From an uncultured Candidatus Poseidoniales archaeon (GTDB lineage Archaea > Thermoplasmatota > Poseidoniia > Poseidoniales > Thalassarchaeaceae): a stretch of 54,410 nt of DNA. Every line of letters starts with the position of its first letter. The stretch's first letter is position 1. Of the stretch, positions 17,705 through 27,808 are shown piece by piece. The translations under genes were made by a program, and so were the position numbers. The stretch lies in the NCBI GenBank assembly GCA_902593945.1, contig CACJKA010000008.1, positions 1 to 54,410 of the forward strand, written 5' to 3'. The notes under the pieces are model-generated. The model was given only the letters and a program-made list of their open reading frames with translations. It searched no databases and had not been told where the DNA came from.

Positions 17705-18154
17705 ATGGATGAAGTGATCGAGGTTAAAGTTGCAAGAACACATAATGATGCCTTACTGCCAAGTAAAGGAAGTGTTCATGCTGCGGGATGGGATTTATAT
17801 TCGCTAGAAGATACAATCGTTAAGCGTAGAAGTAGCACAATGGTTAGGACAGGTTTACATGTAGCTATTCCTGAAGGATTCGAAGGTCAAGTGAGAGCAC
17901 GTTCATCCCTTGGAAAGAAAGGATTGATTCTACCTCATAGTATAGGGACAATTGACGCAGATTATAGAGGGGAACTTTTTGTATTAATGACATGGATAGG
18001 AGAAGGGGATTCATACCTCATACAAAAAAATGAGAGAATTGCGCAATTATTGATTACTCCAATCCCTAAATCTAAATTTATAGAAGTGGATATTGAGAAA
18101 CTAGGTGAAACCGAAAGAGGAGAAGGTGGTTTCGGTTCGACTGGAAGGTTTTAG
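17705..18154 (+). CDS. dut: dUTP diphosphatase (dUTPase)
   Basis: Trimeric dUTPase that hydrolyses dUTP to dUMP, keeping uracil out of DNA and supplying thymidylate synthesis. The five motifs occur in order: AGWDLYS, RARSSLGKKG, GTIDADYRGE with the catalytic Asp/Tyr, RIAQLL and the C-terminal glycine-rich GEGGFGSTGRF. Start at the ATG at 17705 gives 149 residues, the usual size; an ATG at 17681 would add eight residues. Confidence 0.94.
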   Translation: MDEVIEVKVARTHNDALLPSKGSVHAAGWDLYSLEDTIVKRRSSTMVRTGLHVAIPEGFEGQVRARSSLGKKGLILPHSIGTIDADYRGELFVLMTWIGEGDSYLIQKNERIAQLLITPIPKSKFIEVDIEKLGETERGEGGFGSTGRF

Positions 18155-18225
18155 GTAATGAATACCAATAAAATAGATAGTTTTCATCCGATGGCTTGAT
18201 ACAGGACGGTTTCTAGGAGTATTTA

Positions 18226-18819
18226 ATGCCACTTAGCGTAGATGAACTTCGAGCCAAAGTAAAACAACATCGTAGCAACGGTTTGAACACACAGCAGATA
18301 GCAGACGAGTTATCACTATCTCAAACTACAATTCAATGGTTATCAACTGAAGAGTACTCCAATAACACAACATCTGAGGATAGGCCAACTGACGTACAAG
18401 TAGGATGGAGGTCGGTGGCTGTGAAGGCAAGTAGGATCGAAGCAATTTCATATATTTTTGCAGATATAATAGAGGAAGAAATTGGAGATGAAATTGATGC
18501 CATAGTTGGAATTAGTATCAATGGAATACCATTCGCTCAAGCAATTGCTGGACAATTAGATTTGGATTTGGCAATAAGTCGTTCAATTAGTGAGGATGAG
18601 GGTGCTCATATTTCAGAAATATTTGCATCTGTATCAGGAAAACAAGTAGTTGTAGTAGATGATGTGGTTTCATCAGGAACAACTTTGAAAAAGACAATAA
18701 AGAATCTTAGGAATGCGGGAGCTGAAGTTAAGCTCTGTCTAGTTCTAGCAAATAAATCAGAGGCTAATGCACTTGAAGGAGTACCTCTCAGAGGTCTTGT
18801 AAGAGTAGTTACTGTATGA
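18226..18819 (+). CDS. gfcR: GfcR-like regulator (HTH plus orotate-phosphoribosyltransferase-like domain)
   Basis: An N-terminal helix-turn-helix (about 1-45, LNTQQIADELSLSQTTIQWL) is joined to a type I phosphoribosyltransferase fold with the PRPP-binding motif VVVVDDVVSSGTT (about 143-155). This architecture is known from haloarchaeal GfcR, an activator of sugar-degradation genes, and recalls bacterial PurR. It is therefore probably a transcription factor sensing a phosphoribosyl or nucleotide ligand rather than an OMP synthase. The lysyl-tRNA synthetase gene follows after nine bases. Confidence 0.85.
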   Translation: MPLSVDELRAKVKQHRSNGLNTQQIADELSLSQTTIQWLSTEEYSNNTTSEDRPTDVQVGWRSVAVKASRIEAISYIFADIIEEEIGDEIDAIVGISINGIPFAQAIAGQLDLDLAISRSISEDEGAHISEIFASVSGKQVVVVDDVVSSGTTLKKTIKNLRNAGAEVKLCLVLANKSEANALEGVPLRGLVRVVTV

Positions 18820-18828
18820 GGCAGGAAT

Positions 18829-20406
18829 ATGCATTGGGCAGATCATACCGCAATGCGGCTATCTGAGAAATATGATTCGCAGGTCATAGCATCAGGAATT
18901 ACTCCTTCAGGAGAGTTCCATATAGGTCATTTGAGAGAAATATTAACTGCTGAAATGATTCATAGAGCATGTCTTGACGCAGGTAAAAAGTCCGAATACA
19001 TCTTCATAGTTGATTCTATGGATCCTCTTAGAAGAGTTTATGATTTTCTTTCGGATGATTATGAAAAATACATAGGTTTCCCTCTGGCAAATATTCCTGC
19101 GCCAAACCCAGATGGGACGCCGAACTATAATGGAGAATCATACGCAATACACTTCCTAAATCCATTTCTAGATGCATTGAAAGAAATAGGAGTGATTCCA
19201 AAAGTAGTGATGAATCATGAAACATATGATAATGGTAAATTTGCAGAAAAAATTGACCTTGCTATAACAAATAGGAAGGAAATATCTGAGACCATAGAGA
19301 AGATTTCCGGAAGAGAATTGCCTGAGGGATGGTATCCCTACAACCCTGTTGGAAGCGACGGTAGTATGGATGGCGTGATTGTGACTGGTTATGAAAAACC
19401 ATATGTTTACTGGACTGATCGTAAAGGTGAAAATGGAAAATCTGATATTAGGAAAGCCGAAGGAAAAATGCCTTGGAGAGTTGATTGGGCCGCAAAATGG
19501 GGAGTTCATGGAATTACTTGTGAACCCGCTGGTAAAGACCACGGAGCAGCAGGAGGAAGTTTTGACACTGGAATCCCTATTTGTAGAATACTTGGAAGCG
19601 AACCACCAGGGAAAATGGTCTATGAGTGGATACAACTCAAAGGTTCAGGACCTATGTCAAGTTCAAGCGGTAATACAATAGGCCCTATAGAAGCCTTGGG
19701 CTTAGTTCCACCAGAAATATTGAGATATGTAATAGCAAGAACTAAAATTAAAAAGCATATTGATTTTGATACTGGGCCATCACTTTTTGAAACCGCTGAT
19801 GAATATGAAAGGTTAGTTTCTAATCCTCCAGAAGATAAAGAATTGAGTAAGAAGAAAAAGGTTGCAAGAGATACTGCACTTGGTGCATTAAGACTCAGTC
19901 AGGTTAAGAGAGGTGATAATGCTTCTTTATCAACTGCAGGAGTTTCATTTAGGCACCTTGCAATGCTAGCACAAATAAAATCTGATGATAAAGACATATG
20001 GGAATCACTGAATAGAAGCCAACATCTTGACGGAGAACCTAATCAGGTTCTAATAAATAGACTAGCAAGAATGAGAAACTGGATAGATAGTCGACATTTC
20101 CCCGAAGATGCAAGAATAAATATTCAAGAAATTATTAGTGAAGAAAATAAAGAGAAAATAAATAATCAGCAAGAAGAATTCCTAATTTTATTGTCTTCTA
20201 AATTAGAAAAAATTGAATGGAATGAAAAAGAAATTAGTGAAAGCATTAGATTAGTATCTTCAGAGATTAATATAAACAGAAGAGAGGCATATGTCGCACT
20301 CTATATTCTAATCCTAGGTTCCGAATATGGGCCTAGAATTGCTTCGATAATGGATGAAATTGGTAAAGAAACTACGCTTAATATACTTTCAAAATCCTTC
20401 CAATAA
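18829..20406 (+). CDS. lysK: Lysyl-tRNA synthetase, class I
   Basis: Class I LysRS charging tRNA-Lys, the form found in most Euryarchaeota. ASGITPSGEFHIGHLRE holds the HIGH motif at 31-34; the KMSKS equivalent is GPMSSSSGNTIG about 250 residues later. The C-terminal part is the helical anticodon-binding region. AGGAAT just upstream supports the ATG at 18829. Its last 18 bases overlap the convergent MutS2-like gene. Confidence 0.96.
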   Translation: MHWADHTAMRLSEKYDSQVIASGITPSGEFHIGHLREILTAEMIHRACLDAGKKSEYIFIVDSMDPLRRVYDFLSDDYEKYIGFPLANIPAPNPDGTPNYNGESYAIHFLNPFLDALKEIGVIPKVVMNHETYDNGKFAEKIDLAITNRKEISETIEKISGRELPEGWYPYNPVGSDGSMDGVIVTGYEKPYVYWTDRKGENGKSDIRKAEGKMPWRVDWAAKWGVHGITCEPAGKDHGAAGGSFDTGIPICRILGSEPPGKMVYEWIQLKGSGPMSSSSGNTIGPIEALGLVPPEILRYVIARTKIKKHIDFDTGPSLFETADEYERLVSNPPEDKELSKKKKVARDTALGALRLSQVKRGDNASLSTAGVSFRHLAMLAQIKSDDKDIWESLNRSQHLDGEPNQVLINRLARMRNWIDSRHFPEDARINIQEIISEENKEKINNQQEEFLILLSSKLEKIEWNEKEISESIRLVSSEININRREAYVALYILILGSEYGPRIASIMDEIGKETTLNILSKSFQ

Positions 20407-22407
20407 ATTAGTGAATATCTCCGAAGTAGGTCCTTGAGACCTAGAAGCGAGTCTTCTAACAATCAATTCAGGTGTAGATCTAGCAAGATGATTTCTTTTG
20501 GGAGTTCTATCAACAATCAAATCCATATTCTCATCTAGTCCCTGTGCCTCAATTCCATCAATTCTAACATCTCCACCCATTACTTCTGAGATTGAATTTC
20601 CTATATGAGTAACTAATAAGATATTTGTTTCATTATTATATTTCGAAGCTTTGAGTAGCCCCCCAAGTATCAATGATGCTGCGCCTGGCTCCGTTATTGC
20701 TTCTAATTCATCTGCCAGAATAATTTTTCTTTCACTAGATACCAATACATCTGCTAATTTCTTTAATGTTCTTTCCAAAGCCCCAGCAGATTGTGTACCA
20801 GAGACTTTAGCTAGAATGTGTAATTCATCGAGAAGCCCTACTTTTGCATGGGATGCAGGGACTGGGAGTCCGGAATGAGATAATAATATCAATGATGCAA
20901 GGGTTTCTAGAAGAGTTGTTTTCCCACCGGAGTTAGCGCCAGAAAGTAATGCAATTTTGTCTCTTTGTCTTTCAGGAGATACTTCGCCTATTCCATAGGT
21001 AACGGAATCAGGTTCACAACCTAATAGTAGATGACGACCATCTTTCATCCAGACTCCAGGGTTGTTAATGCACATCTCAGGCATAGTGCATCGATTAAAT
21101 ATACTCCATTGCCCTACACCTACCCACATATCTATTTCAATAAATTTAGAAATTGCTTTACGAGATTTTTTCATTATACTTACAGTTGATCTTGCAATAG
21201 TAACCTCTCCTTTACTTCTCTCTGATTTAATCGCTTTTTCTAATTCAGAATCAATTAATTCTAATGTGTCTCTATTTATTACACATGGATATTCACTTGA
21301 AAAAATATCATTTGGCAAAATTATATCTATATTCTCAAGAAACGAGGTTAGTTTTCTTCTGCCATCTTGCAATGCAAAATCAATAGTATCTGAAATGGTA
21401 CTTTTTAGTCTTCTTTCTAATCCTGAGATATCAGAATAATAGGAAAGAACTTCATCACCATCAAATGATAACTTAGATTGAGAGGTCCCAGAGACAATCG
21501 CATCATTTACAGATTCTTCTATTGTCTTCACTTGATTCCATAAATTATCACGTGTTTTTTCAAGATTCTCAAGATTTGTTGATTCATTATCTAAAGATTG
21601 TAATAATAATGCTAATTCTCCGAGTCCTTCTAGATGTTCTGAAATTTCTTGACCAATAAAATTTATTGGCCATACTTGGTCATATAAATCTACTAAAATA
21701 GATAAATTGTCTGAATTCATTTTTAGCCATTCTAGAGGGACCTCGGGAACTAAATCATATAATGAGCCGCTTGTTTCACCAATAATCCACCCCGAAGGTA
21801 ATTCTTCAGGACCCCCTTTTCCAATCCATGTTACTCTATTTAGACCCAGATAATCTTTCCAAGTCTCATCATTAGAACGTACTAATATTCTACATTTTTT
21901 TTCGATATGTTTTAGATTTTCTAATTCGATAGTATTTGGAACAACTATTACCCTGTCAATTCTAGATGTTGGTTCTTTGGTGTAACTTAAACCAGAAACA
22001 CATTTGCTCCATAACTCAAAAGATGATTGGCTCTCATTAATGAAGCGCATTGCATTTATTGACCAATTCCTCCTTGATTCAATCTCAACTATGCTATTAC
22101 GAGTTAAGGGTGTTAAAATAGAAAGTCTCTCTTTAGCAGCTTTAGTTATGACATAATCAGAAATACTAGTGATTAAATTTTTATGTAATCTTCTTCCTTC
22201 ATCGGTAGTAGTAATTTCACTAAAATTATTATTTGCTAAATTGATTAATTTTACTGCTCTTTGAGGAGAAATACCTTCAATTCCTGAAAGTGTACTAACA
22301 TCTCCATCCTTGATTACACGTTCTACATCAGCCAAAGAACCTATTTCAAATATCAATTTCTCAGCTAGAGAATCACCAACCCCCGGTATTTCTTTCAAAC
22401 TCAGCAT
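20389..22407 (-). CDS. MutS2-like DNA-binding ATPase with N-terminal HhH
   Basis: The C-terminal MutS ATPase domain shows Walker A GANSGGKTTLLETL (about 490), DELHILAKVSGTQSAGALERT, Walker B KIILADELEAITEPGAA and the H motif LVTHIG. The N terminus carries helix-hairpin-helix motifs (IPGVGDSLAEKL and LSGIEGISPQRAVKL), followed by a long helical clamp/lever region. There is no mismatch-recognition domain I and no Smr nuclease tail, so it belongs to the archaeal MutS2-like group, whose targets may be recombination intermediates or stalled ribosomes. It lies 64 bases downstream of carB on the same strand. Confidence 0.85.
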   Translation of the reverse strand: MLSLKEIPGVGDSLAEKLIFEIGSLADVERVIKDGDVSTLSGIEGISPQRAVKLINLANNNFSEITTTDEGRRLHKNLITSISDYVITKAAKERLSILTPLTRNSIVEIESRRNWSINAMRFINESQSSFELWSKCVSGLSYTKEPTSRIDRVIVVPNTIELENLKHIEKKCRILVRSNDETWKDYLGLNRVTWIGKGGPEELPSGWIIGETSGSLYDLVPEVPLEWLKMNSDNLSILVDLYDQVWPINFIGQEISEHLEGLGELALLLQSLDNESTNLENLEKTRDNLWNQVKTIEESVNDAIVSGTSQSKLSFDGDEVLSYYSDISGLERRLKSTISDTIDFALQDGRRKLTSFLENIDIILPNDIFSSEYPCVINRDTLELIDSELEKAIKSERSKGEVTIARSTVSIMKKSRKAISKFIEIDMWVGVGQWSIFNRCTMPEMCINNPGVWMKDGRHLLLGCEPDSVTYGIGEVSPERQRDKIALLSGANSGGKTTLLETLASLILLSHSGLPVPASHAKVGLLDELHILAKVSGTQSAGALERTLKKLADVLVSSERKIILADELEAITEPGAASLILGGLLKASKYNNETNILLVTHIGNSISEVMGGDVRIDGIEAQGLDENMDLIVDRTPKRNHLARSTPELIVRRLASRSQGPTSEIFTNLLEGF

Positions 22408-22471
22408 AATTTACTTCGATAATTCTAGGTAATTAAGGAAATCGCTATGCCTAACATAGATTAGTATAAAT

Positions 22472-25400
22472 CTACAGTGTACCGATATTCAGGAGCCTTG
22501 GTTCAGGTATGCCATCCATTGCTTCGGCTATTGCAAGTACTTCCATTCTTGCACCCGCCATAGTAGTAACAAATGGAATATTAAGTTCAACTGCTAGTCT
22601 TCTCATCATATTACCATCAAGAACCGCTCCTCCAGTATTTCTTGGAGTATTAATAATAAGTTGAATTTTACCCTGTCTCATTAAATCCAAGGCATCCGGA
22701 GTTAAACCTTCAGTAATTCTATAGCAGGTTTCGACTTGTAATCCACCTTTATCGCGAAGAACGCTGGCTGTACCTCTGGTTGCATATATCTTAAATCCTA
22801 ATTCAATTAATGACTTAGCCTGTTCTATAATTGAGTCTTTATCTGCATCTTTCACAGTAATGTAAACTCCTCCTTCTGTTGGGACCGGAGATTCAGTAGC
22901 TAATCGGGCTTTGAGATAAGCCGCAGATGCCCTTTCATGGCTTCCCATTACTTCCCCAGTAGATTTCATCTCAGGACCAGGAGCTGGATCAAGTCCTCTG
23001 AGTTTTATGAAGGGGAATACAGGTGCTTTAACACATACAGCATCATCCTGACGTTCGGGGATATTAAGGTCAGATAATTTTTCACCTAAAGCAACCATTG
23101 CTGCAATTCTAGCTAAAGGAACTCCTGTAGCCTTTGCTACGAATGGAAAGGTCCTTGAACCCCTAGGATTGACTTCGAGAACATATAATATATCACCTCT
23201 GATAGCAAATTGAATATTGTAACAACCTACTATTCCAAGTTCTATCCCAATTTTCCGAGTCCATTCATCAACTTGTTTCAAAACTTCATCAGATACATTT
23301 TGTGGAGGAATAAAACAAGTTGAATCTCCAGAATGAATACCTGCTTCCTCCAAATGTTCCATTATTGCTCCGACCAATACTTCTCTTCCATCTGAAACAG
23401 CATCGACATCGAGTTCTATTGCATTACCGAGATACTCATCTACTAACAAAGGCCTTTCTGGTGAAAGGAAAGCATCCTGCATATAAGATTCTAATTGGCG
23501 ATTCGAAGATAGTATTTCCATTCCTCTTCCGCCAAGAACATAAGATGGTCTGATAAGTACAGGATAACCAATTTCTCTAACAGATTCACGAACTTGATCA
23601 GGGTTGGAAGCAGTCATTCCATTTGGCATTCTCAGATTATTTCTTTTAGCGAATGCCTCAAATCTTTCTCTATCACTAGCTTCATCTACTGCTTCTGGAG
23701 TGGTACCCTCCATAATAATATCAAGACCCATGGATGACAAATGAGGCAAATTATTTGATAATGGCAAAGCAAGATTGATTGCGGTCTGTCCACCGAATTG
23801 TAACAAAATTCCATGTGCATCTTCACGAAGTAAAATCTCACTTACTGATTCCAATGTTAGTGGATCGAAGTAAAGTCTGTCACTAGTATCGAAATCAGTT
23901 GAGACTGTTTCAGGATTATTATTTATTATTATAGCTTCATGTCCTAAATCTTGTATGGCACCAACTGCATGTACACATCCATAATCAAATTCTATCCCTT
24001 GTCCAATACGAATAGGCCCTGAGCCAATAACCACTATCCTTTTCTTCTTATTAAGATTAAGATTTGGAACATAGTCCACACCTATTGATTTGGTACCACA
24101 CTCATAAGTTGTGTAATAATATGGAGTGACTGCAGCAAATTCAGCAGCACATGAGTCGACCATCCTAAATCTCGGATGAATACTTAGCTCGTGTCTACGA
24201 GAAGTAACTGCAAATTCATCTTTACCTTTTGATAATTGTTTGAATCCACTGGTTGGGAAACCAGAAAGGGCGTCCGCTATATGTAAATCAGTAAAGCCAC
24301 AACCTTTCCAATAACGCATCTCTTCAGGTTGTATTTCTGATGGAGTCATTCCCAATTCACCGGCTGCTCTGATTTCTGTTTCTACAGCGGCCATCTTCTC
24401 AAATCGGTGTAAAAACCAACGAGTGACCCCTCCTGTTAAATCTCGTACATCTTCAATAGAATACCCTCTTCTAAATGCTTCAAAAAGGGCGCTCATTCTT
24501 CGGTCAGTAGGTACTCTCAACCAATCAACTAACATTGCCTCAGGTAATGGCTGTGAAGCTCTTTCGTCCATTGTCTCTCCTCCCGATGCGTCTGCCAATG
24601 TGAGAGGTCTGGGATGTGGTTGCCCATATTCTAAACTCGCCCAAGCTTTTAGGAAAGCCTCTTCAAAGCATCGACCTATCGCCATAACTTCGCCAGTAGA
24701 TTTCATGGAAGTCCCAATTGTCCTATCTGCAGTTCTAAATTTATCAAAAGGCCAACGAGGAATCTTCACTACACAATAATCTAAAGTTGGTTCAAAGGCA
24801 GCAGTAGTTCCTTCACCAGTTATAGGATTTGGAAGTTCATCAAGAGTATACCCTACTGCAATCAAAGCGGCCATCCTAGCAATAGGATAACCAGTTGCTT
24901 TAGAGGCTAAAGCGGAAGAACGTGAAACCCTTGGATTTACTTCAATTACACGGTACTCTCCATTATTTTGATCTACTGCAAACTGAACATTACAGCCCCC
25001 TTTAATATTCAATCTTCGAATCAATTTTAATGCAGCATTTCTCAATTTCTGATGGTCTCTATCTGAAAGTGTCTGCTGTGGCGCAACAACTACTGATTCT
25101 CCGGTATGAACGCCCATTGGATCTAAGTTTTCCATTGTACATACAATAATCGCATTATCAGCATCGTCTCTCATCACTTCATATTCGTGTTCTTGCCATC
25201 CTAGAATACTAACTTCAATCAATACTTGGCCAATTGCAGAATGTAAAATCCCTTGACTAGCTATTTCTACCAACTCTCCCATGTTGAATGCGGTACCTCC
25301 ACCTAATCCTCCTAACGTAAAAGCAGGCCTGATTAGAAGAGGAAATACACCCAATGTATTTGCCGCCTCAATAACTTCTTCAATAGAGTCGCATGCAATT

Positions 25401-25837
25401 GCTTTACAAACCGGGAGATCAATCTCTTCACATACTTTCTTGAATAAATCTCTATCTTCAGCTTCATCTATAGATGCTAAATTACAGCCAATTAACTCAA
25501 CTCCTAACTCATCTAAAGAACCATCATGAGCTAACGCCATGGCGATATTCAAGGCAGTTTGTCCCCCCATCCCAGCAAGTATCGCATCAGGTTTTTCTAT
25601 TTCCAAAATACGCTTTACTACCTCAGGCAATAATGGTTCGATGTATATTCTATCAGCCATCTCTGGATCATTTTGAATTGTAGCAGGATTTGAATTTATT
25701 AAAATGACCTCATACCCATCATCCCTTAGAGCCCTACAAGCCTGAGATCCCGAGAAATCAAACTCTGCAGCTTGACCAATTCTGATAGGGCCGCTTCCAA
25801 GAATAACAATTCTTTCTAAATCGTCTCTTCGAGGCAC
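22472..25837 (-). CDS. carB: Carbamoyl-phosphate synthase large subunit
   Basis: Synthetase subunit that uses two ATP, bicarbonate and ammonia to make carbamoyl phosphate for pyrimidines and arginine. It has two homologous halves, each opening with a VIGSGPIRIGQ-type loop (I/V-LGSGPIRIGQAAEFD near residue 13 and VVIGSGPIRIGQGIEFD near 610) and each with an ATP-grasp region ending in EVNPRVSRSS or EVNPRGSRTF. The C-terminal regulatory MGS-like domain (about 985 onward) is intact. Length 1121 is slightly above the usual 1070. The start is GTG at 25837, overlapping the carA TAG by one base, with GAGGTGAT upstream. Confidence 0.97.
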   Translation of the reverse strand: MPRRDDLERIVILGSGPIRIGQAAEFDFSGSQACRALRDDGYEVILINSNPATIQNDPEMADRIYIEPLLPEVVKRILEIEKPDAILAGMGGQTALNIAMALAHDGSLDELGVELIGCNLASIDEAEDRDLFKKVCEEIDLPVCKAIACDSIEEVIEAANTLGVFPLLIRPAFTLGGLGGGTAFNMGELVEIASQGILHSAIGQVLIEVSILGWQEHEYEVMRDDADNAIIVCTMENLDPMGVHTGESVVVAPQQTLSDRDHQKLRNAALKLIRRLNIKGGCNVQFAVDQNNGEYRVIEVNPRVSRSSALASKATGYPIARMAALIAVGYTLDELPNPITGEGTTAAFEPTLDYCVVKIPRWPFDKFRTADRTIGTSMKSTGEVMAIGRCFEEAFLKAWASLEYGQPHPRPLTLADASGGETMDERASQPLPEAMLVDWLRVPTDRRMSALFEAFRRGYSIEDVRDLTGGVTRWFLHRFEKMAAVETEIRAAGELGMTPSEIQPEEMRYWKGCGFTDLHIADALSGFPTSGFKQLSKGKDEFAVTSRRHELSIHPRFRMVDSCAAEFAAVTPYYYTTYECGTKSIGVDYVPNLNLNKKKRIVVIGSGPIRIGQGIEFDYGCVHAVGAIQDLGHEAIIINNNPETVSTDFDTSDRLYFDPLTLESVSEILLREDAHGILLQFGGQTAINLALPLSNNLPHLSSMGLDIIMEGTTPEAVDEASDRERFEAFAKRNNLRMPNGMTASNPDQVRESVREIGYPVLIRPSYVLGGRGMEILSSNRQLESYMQDAFLSPERPLLVDEYLGNAIELDVDAVSDGREVLVGAIMEHLEEAGIHSGDSTCFIPPQNVSDEVLKQVDEWTRKIGIELGIVGCYNIQFAIRGDILYVLEVNPRGSRTFPFVAKATGVPLARIAAMVALGEKLSDLNIPERQDDAVCVKAPVFPFIKLRGLDPAPGPEMKSTGEVMGSHERASAAYLKARLATESPVPTEGGVYITVKDADKDSIIEQAKSLIELGFKIYATRGTASVLRDKGGLQVETCYRITEGLTPDALDLMRQGKIQLIINTPRNTGGAVLDGNMMRRLAVELNIPFVTTMAGARMEVLAIAEAMDGIPEPRLLNIGTL

Positions 25838-27201
25838 TAATTATCACCTCTAAGCACTCTAGCAATTTTATTTGTTGGAATCTTTTTATTTACAATTTCT
25901 GAGAACCTGTCGAATAATGGAGCCGCATCTAATGGACCAGGACGAGCTTCTGGATGAAATTGTACAGTAAATGAGGATTTGCCAACTAAATCTAACCCTT
26001 CAACAGTGCCATCATTAGCATTGATATATCTAACTTTGAAGTCTGCACCGAGAACATTTGTGCCTTTTTCTGAACAGGCGCCACTAGGATGAGGTGCAAG
26101 CATTCCTTTTTCAGGATCTTCAACAGCAAAACCATGATTCTGGCTAGTGATGTAAACTCTCTTACTTTCTAAATCCATTACTGGCTGATTGGCCCCTCTA
26201 TGACCATACCTTAGTTTGTAGGTTCTAAGACCTGCTGCTAACCCCATTAATTGGTGACCTAGGCATATACCCATTACTGGGAAATCCGCTCTAACAGCCG
26301 AAGCCAATGTTTCCCTTGCTATTGTAGCAGATCCAGGATGGGCCGGATCTCCAGGGCCGTTGGATGAAAAAAAAGCGTCGGGAGACCATTGTTCAATAAT
26401 TTGATCGAAATTCATATGTGCAGGGCACCAAACCACTTCAAATCGAGTACATAATTCTCTTAGAATATTAAATTTGATGCCACAATCTATTGCAGCTAGT
26501 CGAGGAAGAGGATTGCCATCTATGTCTACGGCACCTTCATTCAATATTGTTGATTCGGAACAAGTTACCTCTGCAACTAAATCCGAAAGATCAGGCGGTG
26601 AAAGATTTTCCAATATTTCATATAATTCCTGCTCCTTTTCCATAGGGCCAAATACACATAATACTGTACCGTGTTCTCTGACCCTCCTTGTCAATGCTCT
26701 AGTGTCAATTCCTTCTATCCCTGGAACTCCATGAGACAATAAGAATTCATGTACGCTACCAATTGAGTCACGGTGATCTGGAATTTTCATCAACTCCCTA
26801 CAAACAACCCCTCTAGGCCAAATCGATGAAGACTCAGAGCCGCAAGCGTGAATGCCATAATTCCCTAGAAGTGGCCAAGTAAATGTCAGAACTTGCCCTG
26901 CGAACGAAGGATCAGTTAGGCTTTCTTGGTAGCCACACATTCCAGTAGTGAATACTAACTCACCCATAGCAATAGTTTCTGCACCAAATAACTGGCCTTT
27001 GAAACGAGTTCCATCTGCTAATATCAAGATTCCAGGCTCTAGACTAGAAGGTTGTAATTTTTTACAATCGATAAGAATGTCAGCAGCATCAATAAATGTT
27101 GGCGGTTCTTTGACACCTAAAATATCAGCACCGGGAGTGAATCCTCTACCCAGTGTCGACCCCGACATCATCAATACTGCAGGAACACGATTATTAATCA
27201 T
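25837..27201 (-). CDS. carA: Carbamoyl-phosphate synthase small subunit (glutaminase)
   Basis: Class I glutamine amidotransferase that feeds ammonia to CarB. The catalytic cysteine lies in MGICLGHQLMG, the His-Glu pair in VQFHPEARPGP, and RYGHRGANQPV and SQNHGFAV are conserved CarA segments. Normal CarA sequence begins only at about residue 57 (LILADGTRFKGQLFG); with the ATG at 27201 the protein has about 55 extra residues. A TTG at 27027 would give the standard length, so the true start is open. No clear ribosome-binding site precedes 27201. Confidence 0.94.
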   Translation of the reverse strand: MINNRVPAVLMMSGSTLGRGFTPGADILGVKEPPTFIDAADILIDCKKLQPSSLEPGILILADGTRFKGQLFGAETIAMGELVFTTGMCGYQESLTDPSFAGQVLTFTWPLLGNYGIHACGSESSSIWPRGVVCRELMKIPDHRDSIGSVHEFLLSHGVPGIEGIDTRALTRRVREHGTVLCVFGPMEKEQELYEILENLSPPDLSDLVAEVTCSESTILNEGAVDIDGNPLPRLAAIDCGIKFNILRELCTRFEVVWCPAHMNFDQIIEQWSPDAFFSSNGPGDPAHPGSATIARETLASAVRADFPVMGICLGHQLMGLAAGLRTYKLRYGHRGANQPVMDLESKRVYITSQNHGFAVEDPEKGMLAPHPSGACSEKGTNVLGADFKVRYINANDGTVEGLDLVGKSSFTVQFHPEARPGPLDAAPLFDRFSEIVNKKIPTNKIARVLRGDN

Positions 27202-27236
27202 TGACTACAAGAAATCAGATTTCATTTACAAACTAG

Positions 27237-27803
27237 TTATTCTTCTTCAGAAATAATCACTTGTTTTCTTAGACCGTTTGGTATGACTTTGATCTCACCA
27301 CCGGAAAAATGTTTTTCTTCATCAATGTTACCAATCAAAGATTCAAGAAATATTGCTAATGCAGACACCTCAGAATGAGGCTGATTGCCAACCGAGATAT
27401 TGTGACTTGCCAAACGATAGACTTCTCCAGGAACTTTAGTACCACCCACTACAACAACCATTGGTCTAGATAAATCAATTTTAGGCAATTCATCTTTCCA
27501 AGTTTCTCCATACATAGTTAGATGAACAATTGTACCGGGTTTACCATCTCCTGAATTCTTTGAGAATCTACGTAAAAATCTTAGAGGTTTGGGCTCATAG
27601 GAACATTTGAAACTGCCTCCAAATCTTTTGGCAACTGACATCCAAGTTTCTAAAGCCGATGGATCTTCTTCACCTGCTAAATGTATCTCATCAGCTCCAA
27701 ATGCTCTAGCAGTTAAACCCAAATGTGAGGTTATTCGTTTATCTCTATCGCGTCTATGGCCTAATCTTAAGACACTAACATGAGGGGTTTTGTCACCGTT
27801 CAC
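27237..27803 (-). CDS. trm56: tRNA (cytidine(56)-2'-O)-methyltransferase Trm56
   Basis: SPOUT-fold methyltransferase specific to archaea that methylates C56 in the T-loop of tRNA. The N terminus VSVLRLGHRRDRDKRITSH is the family signature; VVVVGGTKVPGEVYRLA and NISVGNQPHSEVSALAIFL form the knotted SAM-binding region. The start is GTG at 27803, five bases after the preceding gene. At 188 residues it has the family length. Confidence 0.92.
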   Translation of the reverse strand: MNGDKTPHVSVLRLGHRRDRDKRITSHLGLTARAFGADEIHLAGEEDPSALETWMSVAKRFGGSFKCSYEPKPLRFLRRFSKNSGDGKPGTIVHLTMYGETWKDELPKIDLSRPMVVVVGGTKVPGEVYRLASHNISVGNQPHSEVSALAIFLESLIGNIDEEKHFSGGEIKVIPNGLRKQVIISEEE

Positions 27804-27808
27804 ATAAC

